Shown here: positions 30,960 to 38,184 of the stretch, one piece after another
How the letters are laid out: the number at the start of each line of letters is the position of its first letter
How positions within the stretch are numbered: position 1 is the first letter of the stretch
Origin: an uncultured Lentisphaerota bacterium
GTDB taxonomy: Bacteria; Verrucomicrobiota; Kiritimatiellia; RFP12; UBA1067
DNA length: 38,184 bases
NCBI GenBank assembly: GCA_946413265.1
Contig: CAMKJU010000032.1
Location: 1 to 38,184 of the forward strand
Reading direction: 5' to 3'
Notes under the pieces: generated by a model
What the model was told of the DNA's origin: nothing
Databases searched by the model: none
Seen by the model: the letters and a program-made list of their open reading frames with translations, nothing else
Position numbers and translations under genes: made by a program

Positions 30960-31534
30960 CTGGGTCTCCTTCTGCTGGGTTTGGATTTCGATGCGGACAA
31001 AAGCAAGCCGCACAAGGGCGCCGGCATGGCCGTGATGAGGAAGTCCCGGAACTTCTTCGCGGGCATGGGGCTGGGTGCCGCGATCCAAAGCGCAAGTTCG
31101 CAGACGACGCCCTCCACGTAGAAACGCACAAGCCGCGCCACCTCGTCCGAGACCGACGCCGCGCCGTGCCGCCGCCGGATGTAGTCGGGAATCACGGCCA
31201 CGCCGTGGCGCACGAGCGTCATGCACAGGCTTTCCGGGCCGATCCAGTCGCGGAAAGCCCCCTGGAAAAGCGCACGGTCCGCCTCCAGCCGCTCAAGCCC
31301 GCGCAACACCCGATCCGGGAACGTCGACCCGGCAAAATCTGCGCTCATCCCCTCAAGGTAGGCATAGTCCGCCGCCGCATAGTTCCAGAATACAAGATCG
31401 TACTTGCTCCTGAAGTGGTTGTAGAACGTGCGGGAGGAATACCCGGCCTCCTGCACGATCTCGCGCACGGTGATCTGCTCAAAGGTCTTCGTGCGCACAA
31501 CACGCCGCAACGCATTGGCGAATGCGTTGAGCAT
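30956..31534 (-). CDS. TetR-family transcriptional regulator
   Basis: 192 residues from the ATG at 31534. HTH FEQITVREIVQEAGYSSRTFYNHFRSKYDLV is canonical; the C-terminal ligand domain is of the TetR_C-type seen in Firmicute-like regulators. An ATG at 31588 is also open but falls directly on the end of the -10 box, so it would not be on the mRNA; the ATG at 31534 has GAAGGGG upstream and starts just before the HTH. First gene of a long same-strand run down to 25898. Confidence 0.88.
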   Translation of the reverse strand: MLNAFANALRRVVRTKTFEQITVREIVQEAGYSSRTFYNHFRSKYDLVFWNYAAADYAYLEGMSADFAGSTFPDRVLRGLERLEADRALFQGAFRDWIGPESLCMTLVRHGVAVIPDYIRRRHGAASVSDEVARLVRFYVEGVVCELALWIAAPSPMPAKKFRDFLITAMPAPLCGLLLSASKSKPSRRRPR

Positions 31535-31588
31535 GTCCCCTTCAGGCGGCAGGGACGCGACACTTCTTTTATTGGCTGTCACATTCAT

Positions 31589-31642
31589 AGTATACCATTT
31601 CCAATCCAAGACCTCAATTCACAAATATACCCATTTGTGAAT
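31589..31642 (-). promoter_or_regulatory. TetR promoter and palindromic operator
   Basis: Minus-strand -35 TTGAGG (31612-31617), 17-base spacer, -10 TATACT (31589-31594). Just upstream is the perfect inverted repeat ATTCACAAAT (31617-31626) / ATTTGTGAAT (31633-31642) with a 6-base centre. TetR autoregulation is inferred. The rest of 31643-31723 holds nothing supported. Confidence 0.7.
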
Positions 31643-31723
31643 CTCCGCGCCATGGCCAGACATTCGCATCACGCCCTGCGGGAAACTTCCTCGCCTTCAT
31701 CTCGTCTTTTCATTTGCGCTTGA

Positions 31724-32071
31724 TCATCTTTTGATCGGATGGTCGTCGATCTGCGATTCATTCTCGGTCGCTTCGAGCTTCATGATGACGGGGCGAAGGC
31801 CGTCGTTGCAGCTCACGATGGCGACGCCGGGCTTCTTGATCCAGTCGCCGTAGTAGAAGAGCGACTTGTCCGCGCCGTGCGCCAGCGCAAACACATACTG
31901 GTAGATCGCCTTCCACGCCTCGTCGCAGAAACCCTGCGGCTTCGCGTAGTCCGCGTAGAACACGTCTCCCGCCTTCATCATCGGACAGGCGGTCAGTCCG
32001 TCGATGCCGTATTCCGCCGCAAGCTCCTTGTCGAGTGTCGTCTTGAGTATCGTTATTTTTACCTTCTTCAT
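31724..32071 (-). CDS. TIGR04076-family protein, divergent copy C
   Basis: 115 residues. Same fold and Cys layout at GLTACPMM, FCDEAWKAIYQYVFAL and VSCNDGLRPV, but about half the residues differ from copies A and B, and the TCPKGMC Cys are replaced (AKPQGFC). Eleven bases after copy B; the two may form a heteromer. Its 3' end is duplicated as debris at 25180. Function unknown. Confidence 0.85.
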   Translation of the reverse strand: MKKVKITILKTTLDKELAAEYGIDGLTACPMMKAGDVFYADYAKPQGFCDEAWKAIYQYVFALAHGADKSLFYYGDWIKKPGVAIVSCNDGLRPVIMKLEATENESQIDDHPIKR

Positions 32072-32082
32072 GTTTATCTCTT

Positions 32083-32418
32083 TCAGTCCCTGCCGAGAAA
32101 TGGCCCAGCCTGTTCGTCGGTGGCCTCCAGCTTGAAATACACCGGACGCAAGCCGTCGTTGCAGCAGGTGATGACCTTGCCCGGCTCCTTCATCCACCCG
32201 CCGCCGTAGAACTCGCGCACCCCGCAGGCGAGGGCGAACACGTACTGGTTGATCGTGCGCCATGCGGCATCGCACATTCCCTTAGGACACGTGTTCGTCG
32301 CATAGAACACCTGCCCCGGTTTGAGCACCGGGCAGGGTTCCAGATTTGGCACGGCGTACTCGTCGGCCAAGTCCTTCTTCAGCGAAGTTTCAAGAACTGT
32401 GATTTTTACGATTGTCAT
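32083..32418 (-). CDS. TIGR04076-family protein, copy B
   Basis: 111 residues, nearly identical in protein to copy A (26389). Cys motifs LEPCPVL, TCPKGMC, FALACG and ITCCNDG are kept. The start overlaps the GPx2 stop as ATGA, so the two are co-translated. Confidence 0.85.
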   Translation of the reverse strand: MTIVKITVLETSLKKDLADEYAVPNLEPCPVLKPGQVFYATNTCPKGMCDAAWRTINQYVFALACGVREFYGGGWMKEPGKVITCCNDGLRPVYFKLEATDEQAGPFLGRD

Positions 32419-33056
32419 TTCAGCAATTTCGCGATTTCCGCGTCGATGGTTTCGGGCGTTGTTGTGGGATGGAACCGCTTGACGATGGTGCCGTCGCGGT
32501 CAATCAGGAACTTGGTGAAGTTCCACTCGATGTCACCTGATGCCTGGGCCCCCGTCAGACCGTGCTTGGCGAGGAGTTTGCGCAGTTTGGTGATTTCCGC
32601 ATCGGGCACATCATCCTTCGCTCGTATAGACTTGAGGAACTTGTAGATAGGATCGGCGTTTGGCCCGTTCACCTCGATCTTGGCAAGCTGATCGAACGAT
32701 GTATTGTACTTGAGCGCGCAGAACTGGTGGATTTCATCATCGCTCCCCGGCGCCTGATGTCCAAACTGGTCGCACGGGAAGTCGAGTATCTCGAGTCCCC
32801 TGCCGTGGTACTTGGCGTAGAGCTTTTCAAGCCCCGCGTACTGCGGCGTGAAGCCACAGCCCGTGGCGGTATTGACGATCAAAAGCACCTTGCCCTTGAG
32901 CGATGCGAGGTCAAGGCTCGTTCCGTTGCGGCCTTTGGCCGTGAACTGATAGATGGTGTCCATCTTTGTGTTCTCCTTTAGATTGGCGCATCCGCCGCCC
33001 AGCAGCATTGCCAGGCCGAGCGACGTAAGCGCGATGAGTTTGGATGCGGCTTTCAT
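32415..33056 (-). CDS. Glutathione peroxidase-family lipoprotein, copy 2
   Basis: 213 residues. Lipobox LGGGC (Cys23), then an immediate linker ANLKENTK and an internal Met32. Peroxidase motifs NTATGCGFTPQYAGL, FPCDQFGHQ, WNFTKFLIDRDG. The linker codons contain AAAGGAG placed 8 bases before the internal ATG, that is, a complete ribosome-binding site for a cytosolic form. Paralogue of the gene at 29109. Confidence 0.92.
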   Translation of the reverse strand: MKAASKLIALTSLGLAMLLGGGCANLKENTKMDTIYQFTAKGRNGTSLDLASLKGKVLLIVNTATGCGFTPQYAGLEKLYAKYHGRGLEILDFPCDQFGHQAPGSDDEIHQFCALKYNTSFDQLAKIEVNGPNADPIYKFLKSIRAKDDVPDAEITKLRKLLAKHGLTGAQASGDIEWNFTKFLIDRDGTIVKRFHPTTTPETIDAEIAKLLK

Positions 33057-33075
33057 TGTTTGCTTTCCTTTCTTG

Positions 33076-33972
33076 TCAGAACTTGTACACTTCGCCGTCG
33101 TCGGGCATGAGGACGCGCGAGGTGAGGCCGCGCCGTTCGAGCGCGGCTTTGAGCGTCTTGCGCGTCAGCGAGGCGTGGGCGACTGTGTCCATGTGGCTCG
33201 CGATGACCGTGGCGTTTGGCGCGGCGCGGCAGACGCTTTCGACATCCGCATCGTCCATGATGAGGCGTCCGTATGTTTTGAGCTGCGCGGCGCAGGCATT
33301 CAGGACGACGACGTCGGGTTTGAGTGTGGCCATCGCCTTCGCCGTCTCGTCGCACCAGATCGTGTCGCCGAGGATCCAGAGCGACTTCTTTTCGGCGGGC
33401 GAGGTGAAGAACACGCCGGACGCCGGGCCGCACGGCGTTTTTGTCCCATGCCTGGCGAATGTGCGCGTGAGCGTCACGCCGCGAAAGGCAACGCCATCGT
33501 CCGTGAACATCTGAACATCCTTGAACCCGGAACGTTTCATAATGGCGACCTCATTGTCGTTCTGCACGAAGAGCGGAACGGATTTGTCGAGCTTCGCGCC
33601 CGCCGTGCCGTCGCTCGCCATGTCGAAGTGGTCGGGGTGAAGATGCGTAAGAACATATGCGTCGACGCCGGACAGCACGTCGGCGACTGGTATCGGCAAT
33701 TCGCACATCGGCATTACGATGTCGAGCTGCGCCGGATCGACGACTTCCGATGCAAGAGGTCCTTTTCTAAATGTCATGCGCTCGGCCTTACTGGCAAGCC
33801 ATGGATCGATCAAGAACTCAACGCCGCCAAACCTGACTCGCAAAGTCGCGTTTCTTATCTGGCGTATTTTGATGGTTCCCTTCTTCCCGCCCATTGCAAG
33901 GGCTGGAAAGAAGTGTGATGTTGCGGCAAAAGCTGCGGTTCCACCAATAAACTCTTTTCGCGTTAGTTTCAT
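33076..33972 (-). CDS. Exported MBL-fold hydrolase (UlaG-like)
   Basis: 298 residues. N-terminal KLTRKEFIGGTAAFAAT resembles a Tat signal with RK in place of RR. Then a UlaG/ComA-like metallo-hydrolase: LTHLHPDHFD (HxHxDH), FARHGTKTP, LGDTIW, ASHMDTVAH. The start at 33972 has AAAGGAG. First gene of the MBL-GPx2-TIGR04076 B/C run. Substrate unknown. Confidence 0.88.
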   Translation of the reverse strand: MKLTRKEFIGGTAAFAATSHFFPALAMGGKKGTIKIRQIRNATLRVRFGGVEFLIDPWLASKAERMTFRKGPLASEVVDPAQLDIVMPMCELPIPVADVLSGVDAYVLTHLHPDHFDMASDGTAGAKLDKSVPLFVQNDNEVAIMKRSGFKDVQMFTDDGVAFRGVTLTRTFARHGTKTPCGPASGVFFTSPAEKKSLWILGDTIWCDETAKAMATLKPDVVVLNACAAQLKTYGRLIMDDADVESVCRAAPNATVIASHMDTVAHASLTRKTLKAALERRGLTSRVLMPDDGEVYKF

Positions 33973-34064
33973 TTGCTTTTCTCCTTTGTTACAGAACATT
34001 GCCTATGCTGGATGGCGATTTTCGTTCAGTTTATTCAACCGCTGGGGTTGCTCGGCCATCTACA

Positions 34065-34089
34065 AAAGGGGGTCGAAATCGCCCCCTTT
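34065..34089 (-). terminator. Rho-independent terminator
   Basis: Stem AAAGGGGG (34065-34072) with CCCCCTTT (34082-34089), 9-base loop; on the minus strand it is followed by TTTTG. It would end the crcB-side transcript before the MBL gene at 33972. The rest of 34000-34155 holds no supportable gene. Confidence 0.65.
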
Positions 34090-34155
34090 AAAGTCGGGGT
34101 TGTGCAATTCTCCCAGAGTCCGAGAAAAGAAATCGTCATTTGGCTTTGCATCCCA

Positions 34156-34325
34156 TTACGCCTTTTTGAATACGAGCCCGCATTTGAAAGCGTCGGCGGC
34201 TTGTGGCTCGTCGGCGTGTAGAACGCGAGCGTGCAGGCGTCCGCCTTGCCGTTCTCGTCATACGCCGCCGCGATGATCGCGGGCGTCGGCGATACTACTG
34301 CCCGCAGCTTGAGTAACTTCTTCAT
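34156..34325 (-). pseudogene. Internally deleted flavin reductase
   Basis: The first 41 codons (MKKLLKLRAVVSPTPAII to FYTPTSHKP) join, out of frame, the last 13 codons (ADAFKCGLVFKKA, stop) of the same family as 9545-10138. The junction AAGCCGCCGACG fits both sides, so short-homology deletion is likely. The flavin-binding middle is lost. The last gene-like item of the crcB run, before the terminator. Confidence 0.78.
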
Positions 34326-34347
34326 GATATTCAGGCCTTTCAAATCT

Positions 34348-34707
34348 TCAATGCCGCGCAGTCCAGTACCCCAGCGCGACGGCCGCGATGCCGGCGGCGA
34401 CGCTTCCGATGGCATATGCCGCAAAAGCGCTCCATCGTCCCGCCTCCGCAAGCGCGAGCGATTCCTTCGAGAATGTGGAAAAGGTCGTGAAGCCTCCGCA
34501 CAGACCGGTTGTCAGCATAAGCCGCATACCCTCGCTCCACCCGAATCTCGACGCCCATCCGCTGAAAAGACCAATTGCCATGCTGCCAATGACATTGACG
34601 ACGAAAGTGGCTAACGGAAACATGGTCGAGGTTACGACAAGCCCAGCGCCGTATCTCAGCGCGCATCCAATTCCGCCGCCAAGGAAAACCATGAAAACAT
34701 TTGTCAT
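34348..34707 (-). CDS. crcB: Fluoride channel CrcB/Fluc
   Basis: 119 residues, four membrane helices. GGGIGCALRYG, then VNVIGSMAIGLF (conserved Asn) and GLCGGFTTFSTFSKE (pore Phe box) are hallmark Fluc motifs. Exports fluoride as a dual-topology dimer. No fluoride riboswitch is seen, as it is internal to an operon; its start overlaps the VTT gene by 4 bases. Confidence 0.95.
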   Translation of the reverse strand: MTNVFMVFLGGGIGCALRYGAGLVVTSTMFPLATFVVNVIGSMAIGLFSGWASRFGWSEGMRLMLTTGLCGGFTTFSTFSKESLALAEAGRWSAFAAYAIGSVAAGIAAVALGYWTARH

Positions 34708-35423
34708 GCGTCCTCCGCAGATTCAAATCGACAATGCCGTCGCCGCTTGGACGGCGTCCCGTCGCGGAGACGGGAGGCAACAGCCTTGGCAAGAAAGAAT
34801 AGGCCAGTCACAACCATAGCCGCAAGGAACGCCCACCACGCGGTGCCTTCGCCGTTGCCGAAGAACGCTCCCGCAAGCGCATAAAACAGCGATACCGTCG
34901 CGTTCCCCAATGCCAGTTGCAAAGCCACCTGCGTGATAGGCTGGCGTGCGACACCGGACATGACGGTGGATGCCTCGGCAAGAACAGGAACAGGTCGAAG
35001 AGCGAGCAGCGTCCACGCGCCGAACCGCTGCTGAAAGCAGGAAAGCGAAGCCATGTCGGATGCGCCAATAAGCTTTTCGGCGGCGGTTGACGAAATTCGT
35101 CCAATCGCATATCCTACGGCGGAACTGACCGACATCGCTGCGAACGAAACGGCAAATCCCAATTTCCATCCGAGGAACAGGCCGCACGAAATACTTGCGA
35201 GGCTGGACGGAACAGGCAGTATGATGTCGCTTGCGAGAACAAGAAAAAGGACGAGCACCACAAAAAAGCGATTGCCGTCTGTCGAAGCAATGGCATCATT
35301 CACCCAGCCATTGATTTCGTCGCCCCATAGAATGAAAGACACCACGACAGCCGCAGAAACGGCGAGAAACAGGAGAAACGCACGCAAAGCGAACGCTCTG
35401 CGATATTTCCTTCGGGCTTTCAT
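34704..35423 (-). CDS. VTT-domain (TVP38/TMEM64, DedA-like) membrane protein
   Basis: 239 residues with about five to six membrane segments. PVPSSLASISCGLFLGWKLGFAVSF and FQQRFGAWTLLALRPVPVLAEASTVMSG match the VTT (SNARE-associated) family, here with the FxxRxxPVPVLAE pattern. Family members influence lipid carrier recycling and membrane homeostasis. Start at 35423 overlaps the SDR stop by 4 bases. Confidence 0.88.
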   Translation of the reverse strand: MKARRKYRRAFALRAFLLFLAVSAAVVVSFILWGDEINGWVNDAIASTDGNRFFVVLVLFLVLASDIILPVPSSLASISCGLFLGWKLGFAVSFAAMSVSSAVGYAIGRISSTAAEKLIGASDMASLSCFQQRFGAWTLLALRPVPVLAEASTVMSGVARQPITQVALQLALGNATVSLFYALAGAFFGNGEGTAWWAFLAAMVVTGLFFLAKAVASRLRDGTPSKRRRHCRFESAEDA

Positions 35424-36127
35424 TTCTCCAGTCTCCATCCAAAGTCGTTGTGGTAAATCATGTTGCGGGTCATGCCGCCGTCGATGCAGATGTTTTCGCC
35501 CGTGATGAAGCCCGCCTTGTCGGAAGCGAGGTAGAGGACCATGTTCGCGATGTCCATCGGGTTGCCGACGCGCCCCGCGAAGTGCTGCGAGGCGTCGGGA
35601 CCGTCGTAGGTTTTGAACGACGTGTCTATCCATCCGGGCGAGATAGAGTTGACGCGGACGCGTCCGGCGAGGCTGGCGGCGAGCGCGTGCGTGAGCGCAG
35701 CGATTCCGCCCTTGGCCGCCGTGTAGCTCTCCGTCTGCGGCTGGCTCATTCTGTCGCGGGAGGACGAGATGTTGATGATGGACGCTCCCTCGGCGAAGCT
35801 GTCCTTGAACAGCTTCGCGAGATAGAACGGCGCAACGACGCCGACTGCCTGTGCGTAGGCGAACTCTTCGTAGGTGCATTCGTCGATGCCCTTGAAAAGC
35901 GGCATCGCATTGTTGACGAGGACATCGACCTTTCCGCTTTTTGCGATGACATCGCCGGCGAAACGCTCAAGCGTCGCCTTGTCCGCAAGGTCGCCGACGA
36001 ACCACGGCCCCTCCTGCACATCGATTATGTGAACTATCGCTCCTTCGCGCGCGAAGCACTCGGCGATGCACTTGCCAATGCCCTGCGCCCCGCCGGTGAT
36101 GACGACAACCTTGTCTTTGAAGTCCAT
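35420..36127 (-). CDS. Short-chain dehydrogenase/reductase
   Basis: 235 residues. Cofactor site TGGAQGIG, VNNA, catalytic Ser (NISSSRDR), YxxxK (SYTAAKGG) and PGWIDTSF. Classic SDR of about 250 residues. Acidic residue (IIDVQ) after strand 2 favours NAD(H). The start overlaps the fusion gene stop by one base (TAATG). Substrate unknown; an aldehyde or quinone is possible from context. Confidence 0.92.
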   Translation of the reverse strand: MDFKDKVVVITGGAQGIGKCIAECFAREGAIVHIIDVQEGPWFVGDLADKATLERFAGDVIAKSGKVDVLVNNAMPLFKGIDECTYEEFAYAQAVGVVAPFYLAKLFKDSFAEGASIINISSSRDRMSQPQTESYTAAKGGIAALTHALAASLAGRVRVNSISPGWIDTSFKTYDGPDASQHFAGRVGNPMDIANMVLYLASDKAGFITGENICIDGGMTRNMIYHNDFGWRLEK

Positions 36128-37464
36128 TACTGGAAGTTCCTGATCCGAACGTCGATTCCGCTTCCGGTGAGGTGGTCTGACACCTGTTTGATCGGCGTCT
36201 GGGAATAGTGGTAGGGGAACAGCACCTTTGGCTTGATCATGCGCGCCGCCTTCGCGACTTGCTCAGGCGTCATCGTATATGGCTGGTTGCAGGGCAAGAA
36301 GGCAACGTCGATGTCCTTGAGGGACGCCATCTCCGGGATGTCCTCCGTGTCGCCGGCGATGTAGATGCGAAGTCCGTCGATTGTCAATACGTACCCGTTG
36401 TCGCGTCCCTTGGGATGGAACTGCGTATGGCCCGGCGTGGTGTTGTAGGCCGGGACGGCGTCCAACTTGATTCCCTTCGCAAGCACGCGACTTTCGCCGT
36501 TCGCCAGTGCCGTTCCGAAGCCCAGCATCTTCTGGACCGCCGGGTTGGCGACTATCTCAGTGCCGTCCTTTTTCAGCGTAGCTATGGCGTCGCTGTCGAA
36601 GTGGTCGAAATGCTCGTGCGTGACGAGGATGACGTCGGCTTTCGGAAACTTCGAGTAGTCCGTCTCGGGCGCGTACTTTGCCACGGGATCGACCTGGATT
36701 TCAAGCCCGTCGTACTGGATGCGCAGACTGGCGTGTTTGATCGCCGTGATCGTAACGGTCTTACCTTCTTGGGTCTTGAACGTGTCCGTCTGGAAGTCCA
36801 GCGCGTCTCCCGTTGTCGCGAAAGCGGCAGTTGCGGCGAAAACCGCGTTGAGCCAGTTGACGACGTCGTCTTCCGTATGATGCACCGTCACGCCCGTGCC
36901 CAAGCGGCGCTCGACCTGGTTCGAGCCGCGAATCGTGAGCCCTTCCTTGACCGTCGCGGCCGGACATGCCTTGCGCACGTCCACGAAGTAGCGGCCCGCG
37001 CCTCCGCCGCCGTGTGTGCAGAACGGCACGACCGTCTTGCCCGCAAAGGAATGCGTCTTGAAGAATTCCGCGACCGGAGGCGCGTACGTTCCGTACCAGA
37101 TCGGCGAGCCGATGAATACCATGTCGTAGCCGTCGAGCGGGGGGACGGACTTTATCGCACGCGTTCCGTCGTTCTCCATGTCCTTCTTCGCGGCCTTGAG
37201 CGTTTCGCCGTAGGCGTCTGGATACGCCTCGACGGTTTCGATCGGGACAAGCTCGCCGCCCGTGTGCTTGGCGATCCACTTCGCGACTGTCGCCGTGTTG
37301 CCGACCTTCGATTGGGAATAGTAGACAACCGCGATCTTGCCCGGCAGCTTTGCCGTCAGCGCCACCGTCGCCTCCGTCGAGCGACTTGCCAGTATTCGGC
37401 ATCCCGCCACCACTGCAATCGCGGCAACGACGACGATGCCAAGTATGACCAACAGGACTTTCAT
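36127..37464 (-). CDS. Membrane-anchored flavodoxin fused to UlaG-like MBL hydrolase
   Basis: 445 residues. Anchor/lipobox at 1-22 (VVAGC), flavodoxin at about 42-205 (VVYYSQSKVGNTATVA and IGSPIWYGTYAPP as FMN loops), then MBL at about 225-445 (VTHEHFDHFD, AGDTEDIPE, FPYHYSQTP). The link NAVFAATAAFATTGDA looks like the h-region and cleavage site of a signal peptide, as if a flavodoxin gene were joined in frame to a secreted MBL gene. Domain order is the reverse of flavodiiron proteins and the MBL type lacks the diiron pattern, so it is not one. Start 2 bases from the upstream reductase stop; strongly coupled. Confidence 0.88.
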   Translation of the reverse strand: MKVLLVILGIVVVAAIAVVAGCRILASRSTEATVALTAKLPGKIAVVYYSQSKVGNTATVAKWIAKHTGGELVPIETVEAYPDAYGETLKAAKKDMENDGTRAIKSVPPLDGYDMVFIGSPIWYGTYAPPVAEFFKTHSFAGKTVVPFCTHGGGGAGRYFVDVRKACPAATVKEGLTIRGSNQVERRLGTGVTVHHTEDDVVNWLNAVFAATAAFATTGDALDFQTDTFKTQEGKTVTITAIKHASLRIQYDGLEIQVDPVAKYAPETDYSKFPKADVILVTHEHFDHFDSDAIATLKKDGTEIVANPAVQKMLGFGTALANGESRVLAKGIKLDAVPAYNTTPGHTQFHPKGRDNGYVLTIDGLRIYIAGDTEDIPEMASLKDIDVAFLPCNQPYTMTPEQVAKAARMIKPKVLFPYHYSQTPIKQVSDHLTGSGIDVRIRNFQ

Positions 37465-37465
37465 T

Positions 37466-38020
37466 TCATATCCTCCTGCCGAGATCGAAGGCCGCCTTCA
37501 TGAACTTCGTCTTCTTCACGGCCCCCGGCTCGTAGACGCCTCCGGCCTTGAGGAAGCCCTTGATCTTCGCACCGTCAAAACAGTCGACAAAACCCTGAAG
37601 CGGCGCCTTCACGAGATCCCAGTCCATGTTCTCCGCCATCGTCGCGACGAGATAGTACGGCTTGCCGTTCGGCTCCGGCCACTTCGCGACGCAACGGTCG
37701 AAGAGCGCCTTGAGCTGGCCGGCGATCGAGAAGTAGTACACGGGCGTGCCGAACACGACGGCGTCAGCCTTGCATATCTTCTCGACGATCGCGTTCGCGT
37801 CATCCTGGATCACGCACTTGCCGAGTTTCTGGCAGGCGTAGCAGCCGGTGCAGAACCCGATCTTCTTGTCCTTAAGACGGATGATCTCGGCCTTATTGCC
37901 CGCAGCCTTCACGCCCTTCGCGACTTCCTGGCAGAGCGCGTGGGAGTTGGAGGTTGGACGGAACGACGCCGAAATGATCAGCACGTTCTTGGTTTTCTTA
38001 ACTGTCTTCTTCGTGGGCAT
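37466..38020 (-). CDS. NAD(P)H-dependent FMN reductase family protein
   Basis: 184 residues. ISASFRPTSNSHALCQ (FMN loop), CTGCYACQKLGKCVIQDD (Cys motif) and FGTPVYYFSIAGQLKALFDR. Short KK-rich N-terminus (MPTKKTVKKTKN). AAAGGAG lies 8 bases before the ATG. First gene of the operon running through flavodoxin-MBL, SDR, VTT and crcB. An internally deleted copy with leader lies at 7270-7415. Confidence 0.92.
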   Translation of the reverse strand: MPTKKTVKKTKNVLIISASFRPTSNSHALCQEVAKGVKAAGNKAEIIRLKDKKIGFCTGCYACQKLGKCVIQDDANAIVEKICKADAVVFGTPVYYFSIAGQLKALFDRCVAKWPEPNGKPYYLVATMAENMDWDLVKAPLQGFVDCFDGAKIKGFLKAGGVYEPGAVKKTKFMKAAFDLGRRI

Positions 38021-38184
38021 AATTAAATCTCCTTTGGTTTTTAGAATCGGTGCACAGTCGCGCAACGCTCCAATAGTATATCATTTCTCCGGTACGCAGG
38101 GGCACCTAAAATGCGACATCGGGTGCGTTTTCACGGAGTTTTCATTTGACCGTCTGCTTCTATCCGATTCCAGCGCTGCACTTC
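38021..38184 (-). promoter_or_regulatory. Leader and promoter region of the FMN reductase operon
   Basis: A TATACT -10 candidate lies near 38074-38079, but no good -35 was found. About 80 bases here closely match 7330-7415. Beyond 38110 nothing is recognised to the window edge. Confidence 0.45.

Noticed and set aside
36127..37464. Flavodiiron protein
   Set aside because: The domain order is reversed and the MBL part carries UlaG-like rather than diiron ligand motifs.
1..38184. tRNA, rRNA, CRISPR arrays or insertion sequences
   Set aside because: No TψC-like segments in a cloverleaf context, no regular direct-repeat/spacer pattern and no transposase frames with terminal repeats were found.

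Overview
The window looks like a chromosomal segment of a GC-rich (high-50s % by eye), compactly organised bacterium. Standard code, Shine-Dalgarno starts (AAAGGA/GGAG), sigma70-type -10 boxes, many ATGA start/stop overlaps, many lipoproteins, and an anaerobe-style redox gene set (rubrerythrin, FMN reductases, TIGR04076 proteins, Nim-like protein) suggest an anaerobic, probably gut-associated member of the PVC group such as Kiritimatiellia. That taxonomic guess is inference only. No rRNA, tRNA, CRISPR array or complete insertion sequence was seen.

Layout. 82-4253: a hipBA toxin-antitoxin pair with paired palindromic operators, an ABM-fold lipoprotein coupled to an FMN reductase, remnants of a DUF262 gene and of an AbiEii-like nucleotidyltransferase, and an intact winged-helix regulator with a palindromic operator. 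4298-7260: a tightly coupled minus-strand operon aat - DUF1653 - NudC/SnoaL fusion - EamA transporter with a histidine-rich tail. 7462-11095: an HxlR regulator and SMR transporter divergent from an operon of NTF2-like proteins, flavin reductases and a truncated flavodoxin. 11100-16400: an accessory stretch with a four-box phased promoter, a Cys-rich small protein, two AT-richer genes of unknown function behind an HNH remnant, a YoeB/RelB module and two unknown small proteins. 16524-18353: a second HxlR divergent from a FrnE/DsbA-like protein and an MBL hydrolase.

18422-19844 is, to my eye, the most distinctive unit: a metallothionein-like lipoprotein with 18 cysteines, a sensor kinase with a Cys-rich periplasmic loop but no ATPase domain, and an OmpR-type regulator, all behind a promoter with a PhoB/OmpR-like direct repeat. 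20016-25057 holds sulfur amino acid genes (cysK, metB, ThiF-like protein, decayed patB), a cupin, an HD hydrolase and a carbonic anhydrase. 25382-38020 is a long redox/electrophile/peroxide island, almost wholly on the minus strand: TetR, PAS-like protein, four MBL-fold proteins or domains, two glutathione peroxidase lipoproteins, three TIGR04076 proteins, rubrerythrin, FMN reductases, SDR, VTT membrane protein, fluoride channel CrcB and a flavodoxin-MBL fusion.

A theme that cuts across the regions is gene debris. At least ten gene fragments occur, several keeping both ends of a gene whose interior is gone, with short sequence matches at the junction. Intact relatives of several (FMN reductase, flavin reductase, HD protein, TIGR04076, flavodoxin) lie in the same window. 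Some intact proteins (NudC-SnoaL, flavodoxin-MBL, lipoproteins with grafted signal peptides) look like productive outcomes of the same deletion/joining process.
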